Source: Hyphomonas sp. (lineage in GTDB: Bacteria > Pseudomonadota > Alphaproteobacteria > Caulobacterales > Hyphomonadaceae). Taken from it: 7,749 nucleotides of DNA. The notes under the pieces were generated by a model. That model was not told the DNA's origin, did no database searches, and worked only from the letters and a program-made list of their open reading frames with translations. Positions within the stretch are counted from its first letter, which is position 1; each line of letters begins with the position of its first letter. Positions 1-5,720 of this stretch are shown here, one piece after another. The DNA lies in assembly GCA_029287305.1 (NCBI GenBank), contig JARFRJ010000244.1:1-7749 (forward strand), read 5' to 3'. The translations under genes and the position numbers were made by a program.

Positions 1-1384
1 ACACAACACAGGCCTGATGCAAGCTGTCCAGCGTCGCGCTTTGGGTCTTGATCAAAGCATTATAGCGTGTCTGCAGACTGAATTGATCTGTCATATCTTT
101 AAACAATAGCAAAAGTCCGCCGAGAGGATGACGTTGACGGGTGATCGACAGGGTCCGCCCATCGGGCAAGGACCAGATATCCTCAACGACGCCGGAAATA
201 TCGACATAATAGGCCAATTCCTCTGCACGCCATCGCGCATAATCTCGCTGCATGGGCAGTTTGCGCCGCTCCCTCAGACGATCCAGCAATTGGCCATGAC
301 CGAGGACGCCAATTAAATCACTTTCCTCAAGCCCCCAAATCCGGGCAAAACTGCGATTGTGGAAAAACATTTTCCGGTCCGGACCAAAAATTGCCACGCC
401 ATCGGCGACATGATTGAGGGTTTCATCATAGGCGCGCAAATGCCGGTCTAGGTCTTCCTGCACCGCTTCCTGCGAAGTGACATCTATCGCCAGACCGCCC
501 GCCCCACCGATTAATGGGAAAGAGAAAATCCGCATGAGCCGGGGTTTTTGTTGCACAATCACAGACCGGGTTTCCTCCAGATCAATATCATGTTTCAGAC
601 TACGCCTGACCTGTTCGCCAGCCTTTTGATCCAACTGCACCTGATCACTGATCACCGCTTCCAGAGTTTCTTTTTCGAGCAGAGTGATATAGGCCAGATT
701 GGCCCATTCAAGCTCCCCTTTTTCCGATACACGCCAGGCCGGAAACGGAGATTTGTGCAGAACTTCCAAAAACGCGATAGGATTAGCCGCCAATATAGGC
801 CGGGCATCCTTGAATTCAGCCGCGCCAGTTTCCGGTAATCTTTCTCTGGCAAGGCAATCTGTCAACCAGACCACTATACGAGCCCCGGTCAGGGAGGCCT
901 CCACGTCAAAATGCATTTCGCCCGCGCCAATAATTTTCAAAGACACAGCGATACCGGTATCCCTTAAACGCGCCAGACTCTGGCGCAGACTTGTTTTCTG
1001 GTTCAACTTATCGAGGGCTTCAAAGTCCCGTAGAGCGTCCAAAACAGGCGGCGCAACATCACGCTGATTATATTTTACCTTCATAGAATAGGACAGACGC
1101 TCAAGGACGGCCTGTGACCCGTAAATACTGGGCTGGGGCAAGCTCCCATCTGTTGTCAAGCCGGTCTCTGTTGTCGGCCAAGCTAGAATGACACCCGGAA
1201 AAGCCTCGACAAGGCGGCTCAATCGTTGAAGGTCAGCTTCATGCCGGGCGGTCTTCTGCCTTAACTTACGGACCAGATCGCGGCTGCCCGATGTGATTCG
1301 CAACGCCCATAGCAAAGCCGCCAAAGCCGCTGCACTTGTGCCTATGCTCAAGACAATCGCGATTTGATCGGTTAGAATAGACAT
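1..1384 (-). CDS. divL: DivL-like multi-PAS sensor histidine kinase, N-terminal 461 residues (3' end outside window)
   Basis: Reading the minus strand from ATG at 1384-1382 gives 461 codons without a stop to the window edge, so the gene is truncated on the left. Residues 7-28 form one hydrophobic membrane anchor (IAIVLSIGTSAAALAALLWA), followed by a charged, probably coiled-coil stretch (about 33-60). Residues about 55-180 and 205-305 look like divergent PAS folds. Residues about 318-435 are a clear PAS domain (ETLNHVADGVAIFGPD, then FFHNRSFARIWGL, then SLPDGRTLSITRQRHPLGG). A further PAS begins at 441 (YNALIKTQSATLDSL) and is cut. This order and these phrases match, from memory, the alphaproteobacterial DivL family. 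In Caulobacter, DivL acts at the membrane with CckA to control CtrA and carries Tyr in place of the phospho-accepting His. The DHp and ATPase parts are not visible, so I cannot tell DivL from an ordinary PAS histidine kinase. The family call is good; the gene symbol is tentative. Confidence 0.8.
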   Translation of the reverse strand, partial: MSILTDQIAIVLSIGTSAAALAALLWALRITSGSRDLVRKLRQKTARHEADLQRLSRLVEAFPGVILAWPTTETGLTTDGSLPQPSIYGSQAVLERLSYSMKVKYNQRDVAPPVLDALRDFEALDKLNQKTSLRQSLARLRDTGIAVSLKIIGAGEMHFDVEASLTGARIVVWLTDCLARERLPETGAAEFKDARPILAANPIAFLEVLHKSPFPAWRVSEKGELEWANLAYITLLEKETLEAVISDQVQLDQKAGEQVRRSLKHDIDLEETRSVIVQQKPRLMRIFSFPLIGGAGGLAIDVTSQEAVQEDLDRHLRAYDETLNHVADGVAIFGPDRKMFFHNRSFARIWGLEESDLIGVLGHGQLLDRLRERRKLPMQRDYARWRAEELAYYVDISGVVEDIWSLPDGRTLSITRQRHPLGGLLLLFKDMTDQFSLQTRYNALIKTQSATLDSLHQACVV

Positions 1385-1387
1385 GTG

Positions 1388-1394
1388 CTCCTCT
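1388..1394 (-). promoter_or_regulatory. Shine-Dalgarno AGAGGAG of the DivL-like gene
   Basis: On the minus strand AGAGGAG is followed by CAC and then ATG at 1384. The spacing of 3-4 nt is short, but the match to the anti-SD is strong and no other in-frame start nearby has as good a site. It supports the start at 1384. Confidence 0.65.
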
Positions 1395-1402
1395 AATAAA
1401 CT

Positions 1403-1455
1403 AGGGCTTGGTTTGATGGGCGAAGCCCTCATAAGCAAGACTTATGCGGGCTTTG
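1403..1455 (-). promoter_or_regulatory. Leader with two mutually exclusive hairpins upstream of the DivL-like gene
   Basis: In the minus-strand transcript the segment 1454-1423 can form AAGCCC-x-CATAAG / CTTATG-x-GGGCTT: 12 base pairs with one mismatch (1429 versus 1447) and a 5-nt loop. The middle arm (1429-1423, AGGGCTT) can instead pair with AAGCCCT at 1409-1403, giving 7 perfect pairs whose base lies 8 nt before the Shine-Dalgarno. One strand segment therefore has two alternative partners, the layout of an attenuator-like or translational switch. Neither hairpin has a following U-tract. The base pairing is directly visible; any function is inference. It could also simply be an RNA-processing or stability structure behind prfC. 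Confidence 0.4.
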
Positions 1456-1621
1456 AATGATACGTTACATGATCACTGTGCCGGGTATGGGCTGGACACA
1501 GACATCTTGAAGCATGTCTACCCTATTAACCCTCAATTTTTCGTAAATTCCGCCTCAATATTCTGCATGTCCGGCGATATTTCTGGCGATAGGCTTACAT
1601 ATAGGTGCTTAGAACACTCTC

Positions 1622-1645
1622 TACGCGTAAAAACTTACGCGTAAA
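1622..1645. repeat. Paired TACGCGTA palindromes, 14-bp period
   Basis: TACGCGTAAA occurs at 1622-1631 and again at 1636-1645. The 8-mer TACGCGTA is itself a perfect palindrome, so the pair is both a direct repeat and an inverted repeat able to fold as an 8-bp stem with a 6-nt loop. It lies 31 bp past the prfC stop. It could be a dimeric regulator site or a weak 3' hairpin for prfC. No T-run follows, so I do not call it an intrinsic terminator. Confidence 0.5.
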
Positions 1646-1675
1646 GGCTTTTAGAACATAGCGCCTTTGGGGTGT

Positions 1676-3301
1676 TTACGCCAAACGTTCCTTTGTCGTC
1701 GTAAATCGAATGGCCGGATTTTTCTCCGCTGCATACCCCGCATCCCAGGCATTTTTGCCGAGATATACAGGTGCGCCATCCAAATCCGTTCCCGTTTGAG
1801 ATTTATTTTTCTCCACAAAAGCATCAATCGCACCCGGTTCATCACTGCTCAACCAGCGCGCAACATTATAAGGTGCCGCTTCAAAATCCACTTTCAAATT
1901 ATACTCCGCCGCTACGCGCTCGGCCATCACATCAATCTGCAAATGCCCGACCGCCCCAACAATCAAGTCTGAGCCGATTGTAGGACGAAACAGCTGGGTC
2001 ACGCCTTCCTCAGCTAGGCTTTCCAACGCCTTTCTCAGGTGTTTCTGTTTCATTGGATCGTGCACGCGGGCCCGGCGTAAAATCTCCGGCGCGAAATTTG
2101 GGATCCCTGAAAACTGTATATCACCGGTTTCAGACAGGCCATCACCAACGCGTAATTGACCATGATTGGGGACGCCAATGACATCGCCCGCAAAAGCTGT
2201 TTCGGCAATTTCACGATCCTGGGCAAGGAACATCAGCGGATTGTGGATATTGACCTGCTTACCGGTTGAGGTTTTAAGCCGCATCCCACGTTTGAACTGG
2301 CCAGAGCAGAGACGTAAAAAAGCAATACGGTCGCGATGATTAGGGTCCATATTCGCCTGAATTTTAAACACAAAGCCTGAAACCGCTTTGTCACCTGCAT
2401 TCAACTCGACCTCTGCGCCTTTCTGGCGGGCGGCTTGCGCGCGCGGCCCCGGCGCCAGTTCTGCCAGAGCATTCAACAGTTCAGTAACCCCGAACTGTCG
2501 CAAAGCCGAGCCGAAGATAATCGGTGTCATATGCCCTTCAAGGTACGCTTTGGGGTCCAGCTTCGGCAGGGCCTCGCGCGCCAGATCTGCACCTTCGCTC
2601 AATTCTTCCAGAACCAGTGGATCGAGCGCATTTGCGCCTTGCATTGACAGAGCCTGAACCGCAACAGGCTCAAGCTGATCGGCCTCAGCAGCCTTGTCTG
2701 GCGAGTTTTTCTGAAACGGGAAAAAGCGATCCGCCCGCAAATCCAGCATACCGGCAAACCGATTTCCGCTCGCCGCCGGCCAATAGAGCGGTGCCGTTTC
2801 CAATTGCAGTTTATCGGCAATTTCATCTAGCAATTCAAACGGATCAAGCGCCTCGCGATCCATCTTGTTGATAAAGGTAATGATCGGAATATCGCGCATA
2901 CGGCAAACCTCAAAGAGTTTAAGCGTTTGCGGTTCAATCCCTTTGGCGGCATCCAGAACCATGACCGCGCTATCCGCCGCGGTTAAGGTGCGATAAGTAT
3001 CTTCAGAGAAGTCTTCATGGCCCGGCGTATCTAGGAGGTTAAACAGTAAATCCTGATACTCAAACGTCATCACAGAGGCCGAGACAGAAATGCCCCGGTC
3101 CCGCTCAATCTTCATCCAGTCAGATTGTGTCCGTCGGCGCTCCCCACGCGCTGCAACCGCGCCTGCAGCACGAATGGCCCCGCCACAAAGCAGCAAATTC
3201 TCCGTCAGGGTTGTCTTGCCTGCATCCGGATGAGAAATTATCGCAAATGTGCGCCGTCTTTGCGCCTCGGCATAAATAGGATTAGAGGAGGTGTTCGCCA
3301 T
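1676..3301 (-). CDS. prfC: Peptide chain release factor 3 (RF3), translational GTPase
   Basis: 541 residues, close to the roughly 530 of E. coli RF3. RF3 is a cytoplasmic GTPase that recycles RF1/RF2 from the ribosome after peptide release. The GTPase motifs are intact: P-loop HPDAGKTT at 24-31, switch I RGIS at 69-72, DTPGHEDF at 91-98 and NKMD at 145-148. RF3-specific stretches follow: GFVFKIQANMDPNHRDR in domain II, then SGIPNFAPEILRR and GAVGHLQIDV in the C-terminal part. These separate it from EF-G and the TypA/LepA GTPases. Start ATG at 3301; only a weak GGA-type Shine-Dalgarno precedes it. The 144-bp gap to the upstream DUF1491 gene and an inverted repeat in the leader suggest its own regulation. 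The stop is TAA at 1678-1676. No frameshift or missing motif seen. Confidence 0.97.
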   Translation of the reverse strand: MANTSSNPIYAEAQRRRTFAIISHPDAGKTTLTENLLLCGGAIRAAGAVAARGERRRTQSDWMKIERDRGISVSASVMTFEYQDLLFNLLDTPGHEDFSEDTYRTLTAADSAVMVLDAAKGIEPQTLKLFEVCRMRDIPIITFINKMDREALDPFELLDEIADKLQLETAPLYWPAASGNRFAGMLDLRADRFFPFQKNSPDKAAEADQLEPVAVQALSMQGANALDPLVLEELSEGADLAREALPKLDPKAYLEGHMTPIIFGSALRQFGVTELLNALAELAPGPRAQAARQKGAEVELNAGDKAVSGFVFKIQANMDPNHRDRIAFLRLCSGQFKRGMRLKTSTGKQVNIHNPLMFLAQDREIAETAFAGDVIGVPNHGQLRVGDGLSETGDIQFSGIPNFAPEILRRARVHDPMKQKHLRKALESLAEEGVTQLFRPTIGSDLIVGAVGHLQIDVMAERVAAEYNLKVDFEAAPYNVARWLSSDEPGAIDAFVEKNKSQTGTDLDGAPVYLGKNAWDAGYAAEKNPAIRFTTTKERLA

Positions 3302-3445
3302 AAAATTGATCCAGACAGGTGTAAAAGACGCGTTTTACACATCTATCGCCTTGAAACCAAGACATAGGGTCCAACATATCGCTTTTCAATTTTCATGCTC
3401 TATAAAAGGAATATAGGACGCCCTGCCAAAGCCCCTGCCAGTCTA
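3302..3445. other. Spacer between DUF1491 gene and prfC
   Basis: 144 bp. Apart from the prfC-proximal inverted repeat it holds a short direct repeat GGCAGGG (minus strand, about 3419-3436) and a weak CTATA/TATAG inverted repeat around 3400-3416. A TTGAAA hexamer on the minus strand (about 3383-3388) could be a -35, but no good -10 follows at 16-18 bp. No terminator with a U-tract is visible. Confidence 0.5.
3319..3340. promoter_or_regulatory. Perfect inverted repeat in the prfC leader (possible operator)
   Basis: GTGTAAAA (3319-3326), 6-bp spacer GACGCG, then TTTTACAC (3333-3340). The 8-bp arms are perfect and lie 18-39 nt upstream of the prfC start. There is no U-run after it in either direction. 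The length and symmetry suit a dimeric repressor site, or an RNA hairpin just before the ribosome-binding region. The repeat is visible; its function is inferred. Confidence 0.45.
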
Positions 3446-3790
3446 TCAGAGCGCTTCTATTGGCTCGGTCAGAAAATGACGGCCAGCGCGATCTTCAATC
3501 TCAATGACCCATAAATCTGGGTCCCGGTTCAAAGCTCTTGCGATATAGGCATCAATATCCGGCTCATCTGCACTCAGACCTTGATCGCTTATATCCTTGA
3601 AACAGCGCGCGCCGGACAGGTCAAAGCCAGGCACAAAAGCCCGCGCGGTCCCATCAAGGCGCGCCACTTTCACTAAAATATCCCCGCGCAGAGTATCGCC
3701 TTTATTCAGGACAAAGCCGCTCGCGCCGCCGCTTTGTACACGGCGCAACAGGGCTTGCACCCAAAGCTCTGTAGGTAAACGCGCGGACAT
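3446..3790 (-). CDS. DUF1491 family protein
   Basis: 114 residues, the usual size for DUF1491, a small cytoplasmic family known to me mainly from Alphaproteobacteria and without an assigned function. Family-like features are the N-terminal ELWVQALLRRVQSGG (8-22), then a basic beta segment with LVKVARLDGTARAF (39-52) and the C-terminal DIDAYIARALNRDPDLWVIEIEDRAGRHFL (78-107). No signal peptide or membrane segment. ATG at 3790 is preceded by AAGGA (3802-3798) at 7-nt spacing, a good ribosome-binding site. It is followed by prfC on the same strand after 144 bp, so co-transcription is possible but not shown. Stop TGA at 3448-3446. Confidence 0.88.
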   Translation of the reverse strand: MSARLPTELWVQALLRRVQSGGASGFVLNKGDTLRGDILVKVARLDGTARAFVPGFDLSGARCFKDISDQGLSADEPDIDAYIARALNRDPDLWVIEIEDRAGRHFLTEPIEAL

Positions 3791-3867
3791 GATGGTTTCC
3801 TTTACCTTTTATGGATTTAGAATAAATTGCATGGCGTCATCAGACGGCTTACAACCTGCCGCGTGAA

Positions 3868-3896
3868 TTGACATAATTGCGTGAACAGGCTTATGC
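3868..3896 (+). promoter_or_regulatory. Candidate promoter, TTGACA with weak -10
   Basis: A perfect TTGACA lies at 3868-3873. At 17-bp spacing the -10 would be TTATGC (3891-3896), a poor match that falls inside the first pseudo-palindrome. If real, a protein bound to that repeat would occlude or activate the promoter of the exported-protein gene at 4005. The -35 is clear and the -10 is weak, so this is tentative. Confidence 0.3.
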
Positions 3897-3954
3897 CTGA
3901 AAGCTATATACTCTATTGCATAAACAGGCTTATACCTGAAACGCTGTAGACACT
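3877..3954. repeat. Two operator-like pseudo-palindromes in a 39-bp tandem repeat
   Basis: Two copies of a repeat begin at 3877 and 3916. The first 26 positions match at 23, and all three differences are G in copy 1 and A in copy 2. Each copy carries a dyad: CAGGC-TTAT-GCCTG (3886-3899, perfect 5-bp arms) and CAGGC-TTAT-ACCTG (3925-3938, 4-bp arms plus one mismatch). The centres are 39 bp apart. A more degenerate relative, GGCTTA-CA-ACCTG, sits at 3846-3858, about 40 bp before copy 1. The location between divergent genes and ahead of the gene at 4005 suggests tandem binding sites for a dimeric regulator. I cannot name the regulator. Confidence 0.6.
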
Positions 3955-3992
3955 ACACAAAGTACAATATTCGCTTTGGGTATTCAATAGGC

Positions 3993-3997
3993 GAGGA
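3993..3997 (+). promoter_or_regulatory. Shine-Dalgarno GAGGA deciding the start at 4005
   Basis: GAGGA at 3993-3997 is 7 nt from GTG at 4005, 4 nt from the in-frame TTG at 4002 and 22 nt from the in-frame ATG at 4020. Spacing favours GTG. An ATG overlapping the SD itself (3997) is in a different frame. Confidence 0.55.
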
Positions 3998-4004
3998 TGA
4001 ATTG

Positions 4005-5180
4005 GTGTTACCTTCAATCATGCGATCTGCTGGCTTGGCCCTGTGCCTGTGTGCGTTATCTCTCCCCTTAGCCGTGGCACAGTACAGCGCCGAAGCAGCG
4101 CAAACACGTGCCCTGCAAGACGCAAATACTACCCCTTCAAACCTGAAAAAGCAGCAAACTCTCCCGGTATCTCAAACGCTGGCCTCTCTGCCATCAAGTT
4201 CTGAAAACATATCAGGATCAAACGAGCTGCCAGGCGCGGCGGCCCCGATCACAGCACAAGCAAGCAAATATCATCTTTTGGAAAGCGCGGCTGCCGGATA
4301 TGGGACTTATCATTATGATGTCTCTGACATTCATGCCCGCGGACTGAACTCAGCCAAAGATGTGTCCGATGCACTTGACCGATTGGCCGGGCGCAATCCT
4401 GAGCAATTATCGCGCGGCTGGGTCGCCTATGCCGCCCTTGTCGCCGCACAGTCGCCTGAATTACAGGCTTCGGTTCAAGATGTCGTGCAATATTATGGCC
4501 GCGAGATAATCTCAAAGGGCTTGATCAAAGATCGTAATTATGTCCGGCGAGATTTAAAGGGCGCGGAGACTGCCCTGATAAGGGCACAAATCGCTATTTC
4601 CGCCGATACTAGAAGGCTTGAGCAAACGGCACGGTTTTTCCGCCGACAAGCCTATGCCCTCCAGATCAGCCGTTGGGCGCGCGCGCGCATTCGCGGCAAA
4701 ACCATGACACTGGTCGTCGATAAACTTATCGCCGCCGCTACAACCCCCCGCGATATTCACCAACCGATTTTTGAGGCTTTTATTGCCCCGGATATTGATC
4801 AGAATTTACAGGCCGCCGGACAAGCTGAAAATGCCAGTTTCTGGGATACTGTGCTTGGCATAGACACAGATATTCTAATGCCAAACTTCCCCATTGCAAT
4901 TGCAGAATCTCTCCCTGAAGGCATTCAGAAAAACACTGAACGGGCGGCCAATCAAATTGCCACTCTGGCCGCCTTCCACATTATGGGCATTGGTGCAGAC
5001 AATATAGATTATGCTTCTGCCGCTTTGGGAGACGGGCCATTGCGCGCCTGTACGGCGATGGCCCAATTGAACATTAATCAATGTGCGCACTCAAACTCAT
5101 CCCCCTTTGAAACGGTCGACTGCATCGGCAAACATGCCATTCAAGAGACAACCGCCTGTTTTGACCAAATAGTAGATTAG
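4005..5180 (+). CDS. Exported protein of unknown function with four C-terminal cysteines
   Basis: About 391 residues from GTG at 4005 (TTG 4002 or ATG 4020 are alternatives). The N-terminus is a signal peptide: MRS, then a hydrophobic core GLALCLCALSLPLAVA and a likely signal peptidase I site AVA|Q. A Ser/Pro/Gln-rich linker (about residues 28-90) follows, then a mostly helical, Ala- and Arg-rich body with YGTYHYDVSDIHARGLNSA, SRGWVAYAALVAAQSPELQ and a basic segment around RFFRRQAYALQISRWARARIRG. The mature protein has exactly four cysteines, all in the last 43 residues, spaced C-x10-C-x12-C-x11-C. That suits two disulfides in the periplasm. No catalytic motif or known domain is recognised. 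It is preceded by the 39-bp tandem repeats and followed 78 bp later by sufE on the same strand. I infer a periplasmic location and assign no function. Confidence 0.85.
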   Translation: MLPSIMRSAGLALCLCALSLPLAVAQYSAEAAQTRALQDANTTPSNLKKQQTLPVSQTLASLPSSSENISGSNELPGAAAPITAQASKYHLLESAAAGYGTYHYDVSDIHARGLNSAKDVSDALDRLAGRNPEQLSRGWVAYAALVAAQSPELQASVQDVVQYYGREIISKGLIKDRNYVRRDLKGAETALIRAQIAISADTRRLEQTARFFRRQAYALQISRWARARIRGKTMTLVVDKLIAAATTPRDIHQPIFEAFIAPDIDQNLQAAGQAENASFWDTVLGIDTDILMPNFPIAIAESLPEGIQKNTERAANQIATLAAFHIMGIGADNIDYASAALGDGPLRACTAMAQLNINQCAHSNSSPFETVDCIGKHAIQETTACFDQIVD

Positions 5181-5206
5181 CTTATATATACTCTCACCAA
5201 ACGTAT

Positions 5207-5245
5207 AGCTGTGTGCGCCTGCCTGTATCCGGGCTCGCAACAGCT
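5207..5245 (+). promoter_or_regulatory. Hairpin just upstream of the sufE ribosome-binding site
   Basis: AGCTGT (5207-5212) pairs with ACAGCT (5240-5245), and after a one-base bulge (5213) TGCG (5214-5217) pairs with CGCA (5236-5239). That makes a 10-bp bulged stem with an 18-nt loop. It ends 2 nt before the sufE Shine-Dalgarno AGGAG (5248-5252). No U-tract follows, so a terminator for the upstream gene is unlikely. A role in sufE translation or mRNA stability is possible but unproven. Confidence 0.35.
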
Positions 5246-5258
5246 CTAGGAGAGCTTC

Positions 5259-5696
5259 ATGTCTATAGAAACCAATGCCCGATCCATACGCGATGAATTC
5301 GCCTTTCTGGAGAATTGGGAGGACCGCTATGAGCACCTTATCGATCTTGGCAAAGCCAATCCGGAATTAGCCCCGCAGGAGCGAAATGAAACAAGCCGTG
5401 TACGCGGCTGCGCCTCTCAAGTCTGGCTGGTCACAGATATTAAGCCGAGTGGCCGCCTTGAATTCAGAGCGCAATCTGATGCCATGATTGTCTCCGGGCT
5501 TATCGCGCTTCTAATACGCCTGTTCTCTGGCGAGACGGCTAAATCTATCCATGAGTTTGATGCACATGTGTTTTTAAGTGAGATCGGCATTTCAGAAACC
5601 CTGACCGCGCAAAGATCAAACGGTCTGTCTGCCATGCTGGCCCGAATCCAAAACGATGCGCAAGCGAGTTTAGAAAATATTCAGGCGGGCAGTTAG
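5259..5696 (+). CDS. sufE: SufE family sulfur-acceptor protein, Fe-S cluster assembly
   Basis: 145 residues; E. coli SufE has 138. SufE takes persulfide sulfur from the cysteine desulfurase SufS and passes it to the SufBCD scaffold in the cytoplasm. The N-terminus IRDEFAFLENWEDRYEHLIDLGK is typical of the family. The acceptor Cys51 lies in RVRGCASQVWL, the same position and motif as in E. coli SufE. The middle segment SDAMIVSGLIALLIRLFSGE also fits. Start ATG 5259 with AGGAG at 5248-5252 and 6-nt spacing. No other suf gene is in the window, so it stands apart from a suf operon here. It is convergent with the EAL gene, only 24 bp separating the stops, and no clear terminator lies between. CsdE is the nearest alternative name. 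Confidence 0.93.
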   Translation: MSIETNARSIRDEFAFLENWEDRYEHLIDLGKANPELAPQERNETSRVRGCASQVWLVTDIKPSGRLEFRAQSDAMIVSGLIALLIRLFSGETAKSIHEFDAHVFLSEIGISETLTAQRSNGLSAMLARIQNDAQASLENIQAGS

Positions 5697-5720
5697 AGCC
5701 TGCGTGCGCCGGAACAACCC

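Larger units (their letters stand above)
1385..1675. other. Non-coding spacer between prfC and the DivL-like gene
   Basis: 291 bp between two minus-strand genes. It contains the alternative hairpins (1403-1455), the paired TACGCGTA palindromes (1622-1645) and a weak inverted repeat AAAGGC/GCCTTT (1643-1648 with 1662-1667, no U-tract). Its reading frames are short and have no recognisable protein content. The length suggests the kinase has its own promoter here, but I could not fix convincing -35/-10 elements. Confidence 0.6.

Noticed and set aside
548..1067. Plus-strand frames opposite the kinase fragment
   Set aside because: They are antisense shadows of the continuous minus-strand PAS kinase frame, which has convincing family similarity.
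1526..1540. Possible CtrA-binding box (TTAA-N7-TTAA) upstream of the DivL-like gene
   Set aside because: The first half-site TTAA is present, but the second is TTTT at the right spacing. That is too weak in AT-rich spacer DNA to call.
1444..1644. 66-codon plus-strand frame in the spacer
   Set aside because: No good ribosome-binding site, no recognisable domain, and it overlaps the hairpin and palindromes; most likely chance.
1643..1667. prfC intrinsic terminator from the AAAGGC/GCCTTT stem
   Set aside because: Only 6 bp with a 13-nt loop and no T-run after it on the minus strand.
3905..5194. Shared 10-mer TATATACTCT before the exported-protein gene and again before sufE
   Set aside because: A single short AT-rich match with different surroundings; plausible by chance.
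5697..5720. Bidirectional terminator between sufE and the EAL gene
   Set aside because: The 24-bp gap shows no stem of useful length and no T/A tracts.
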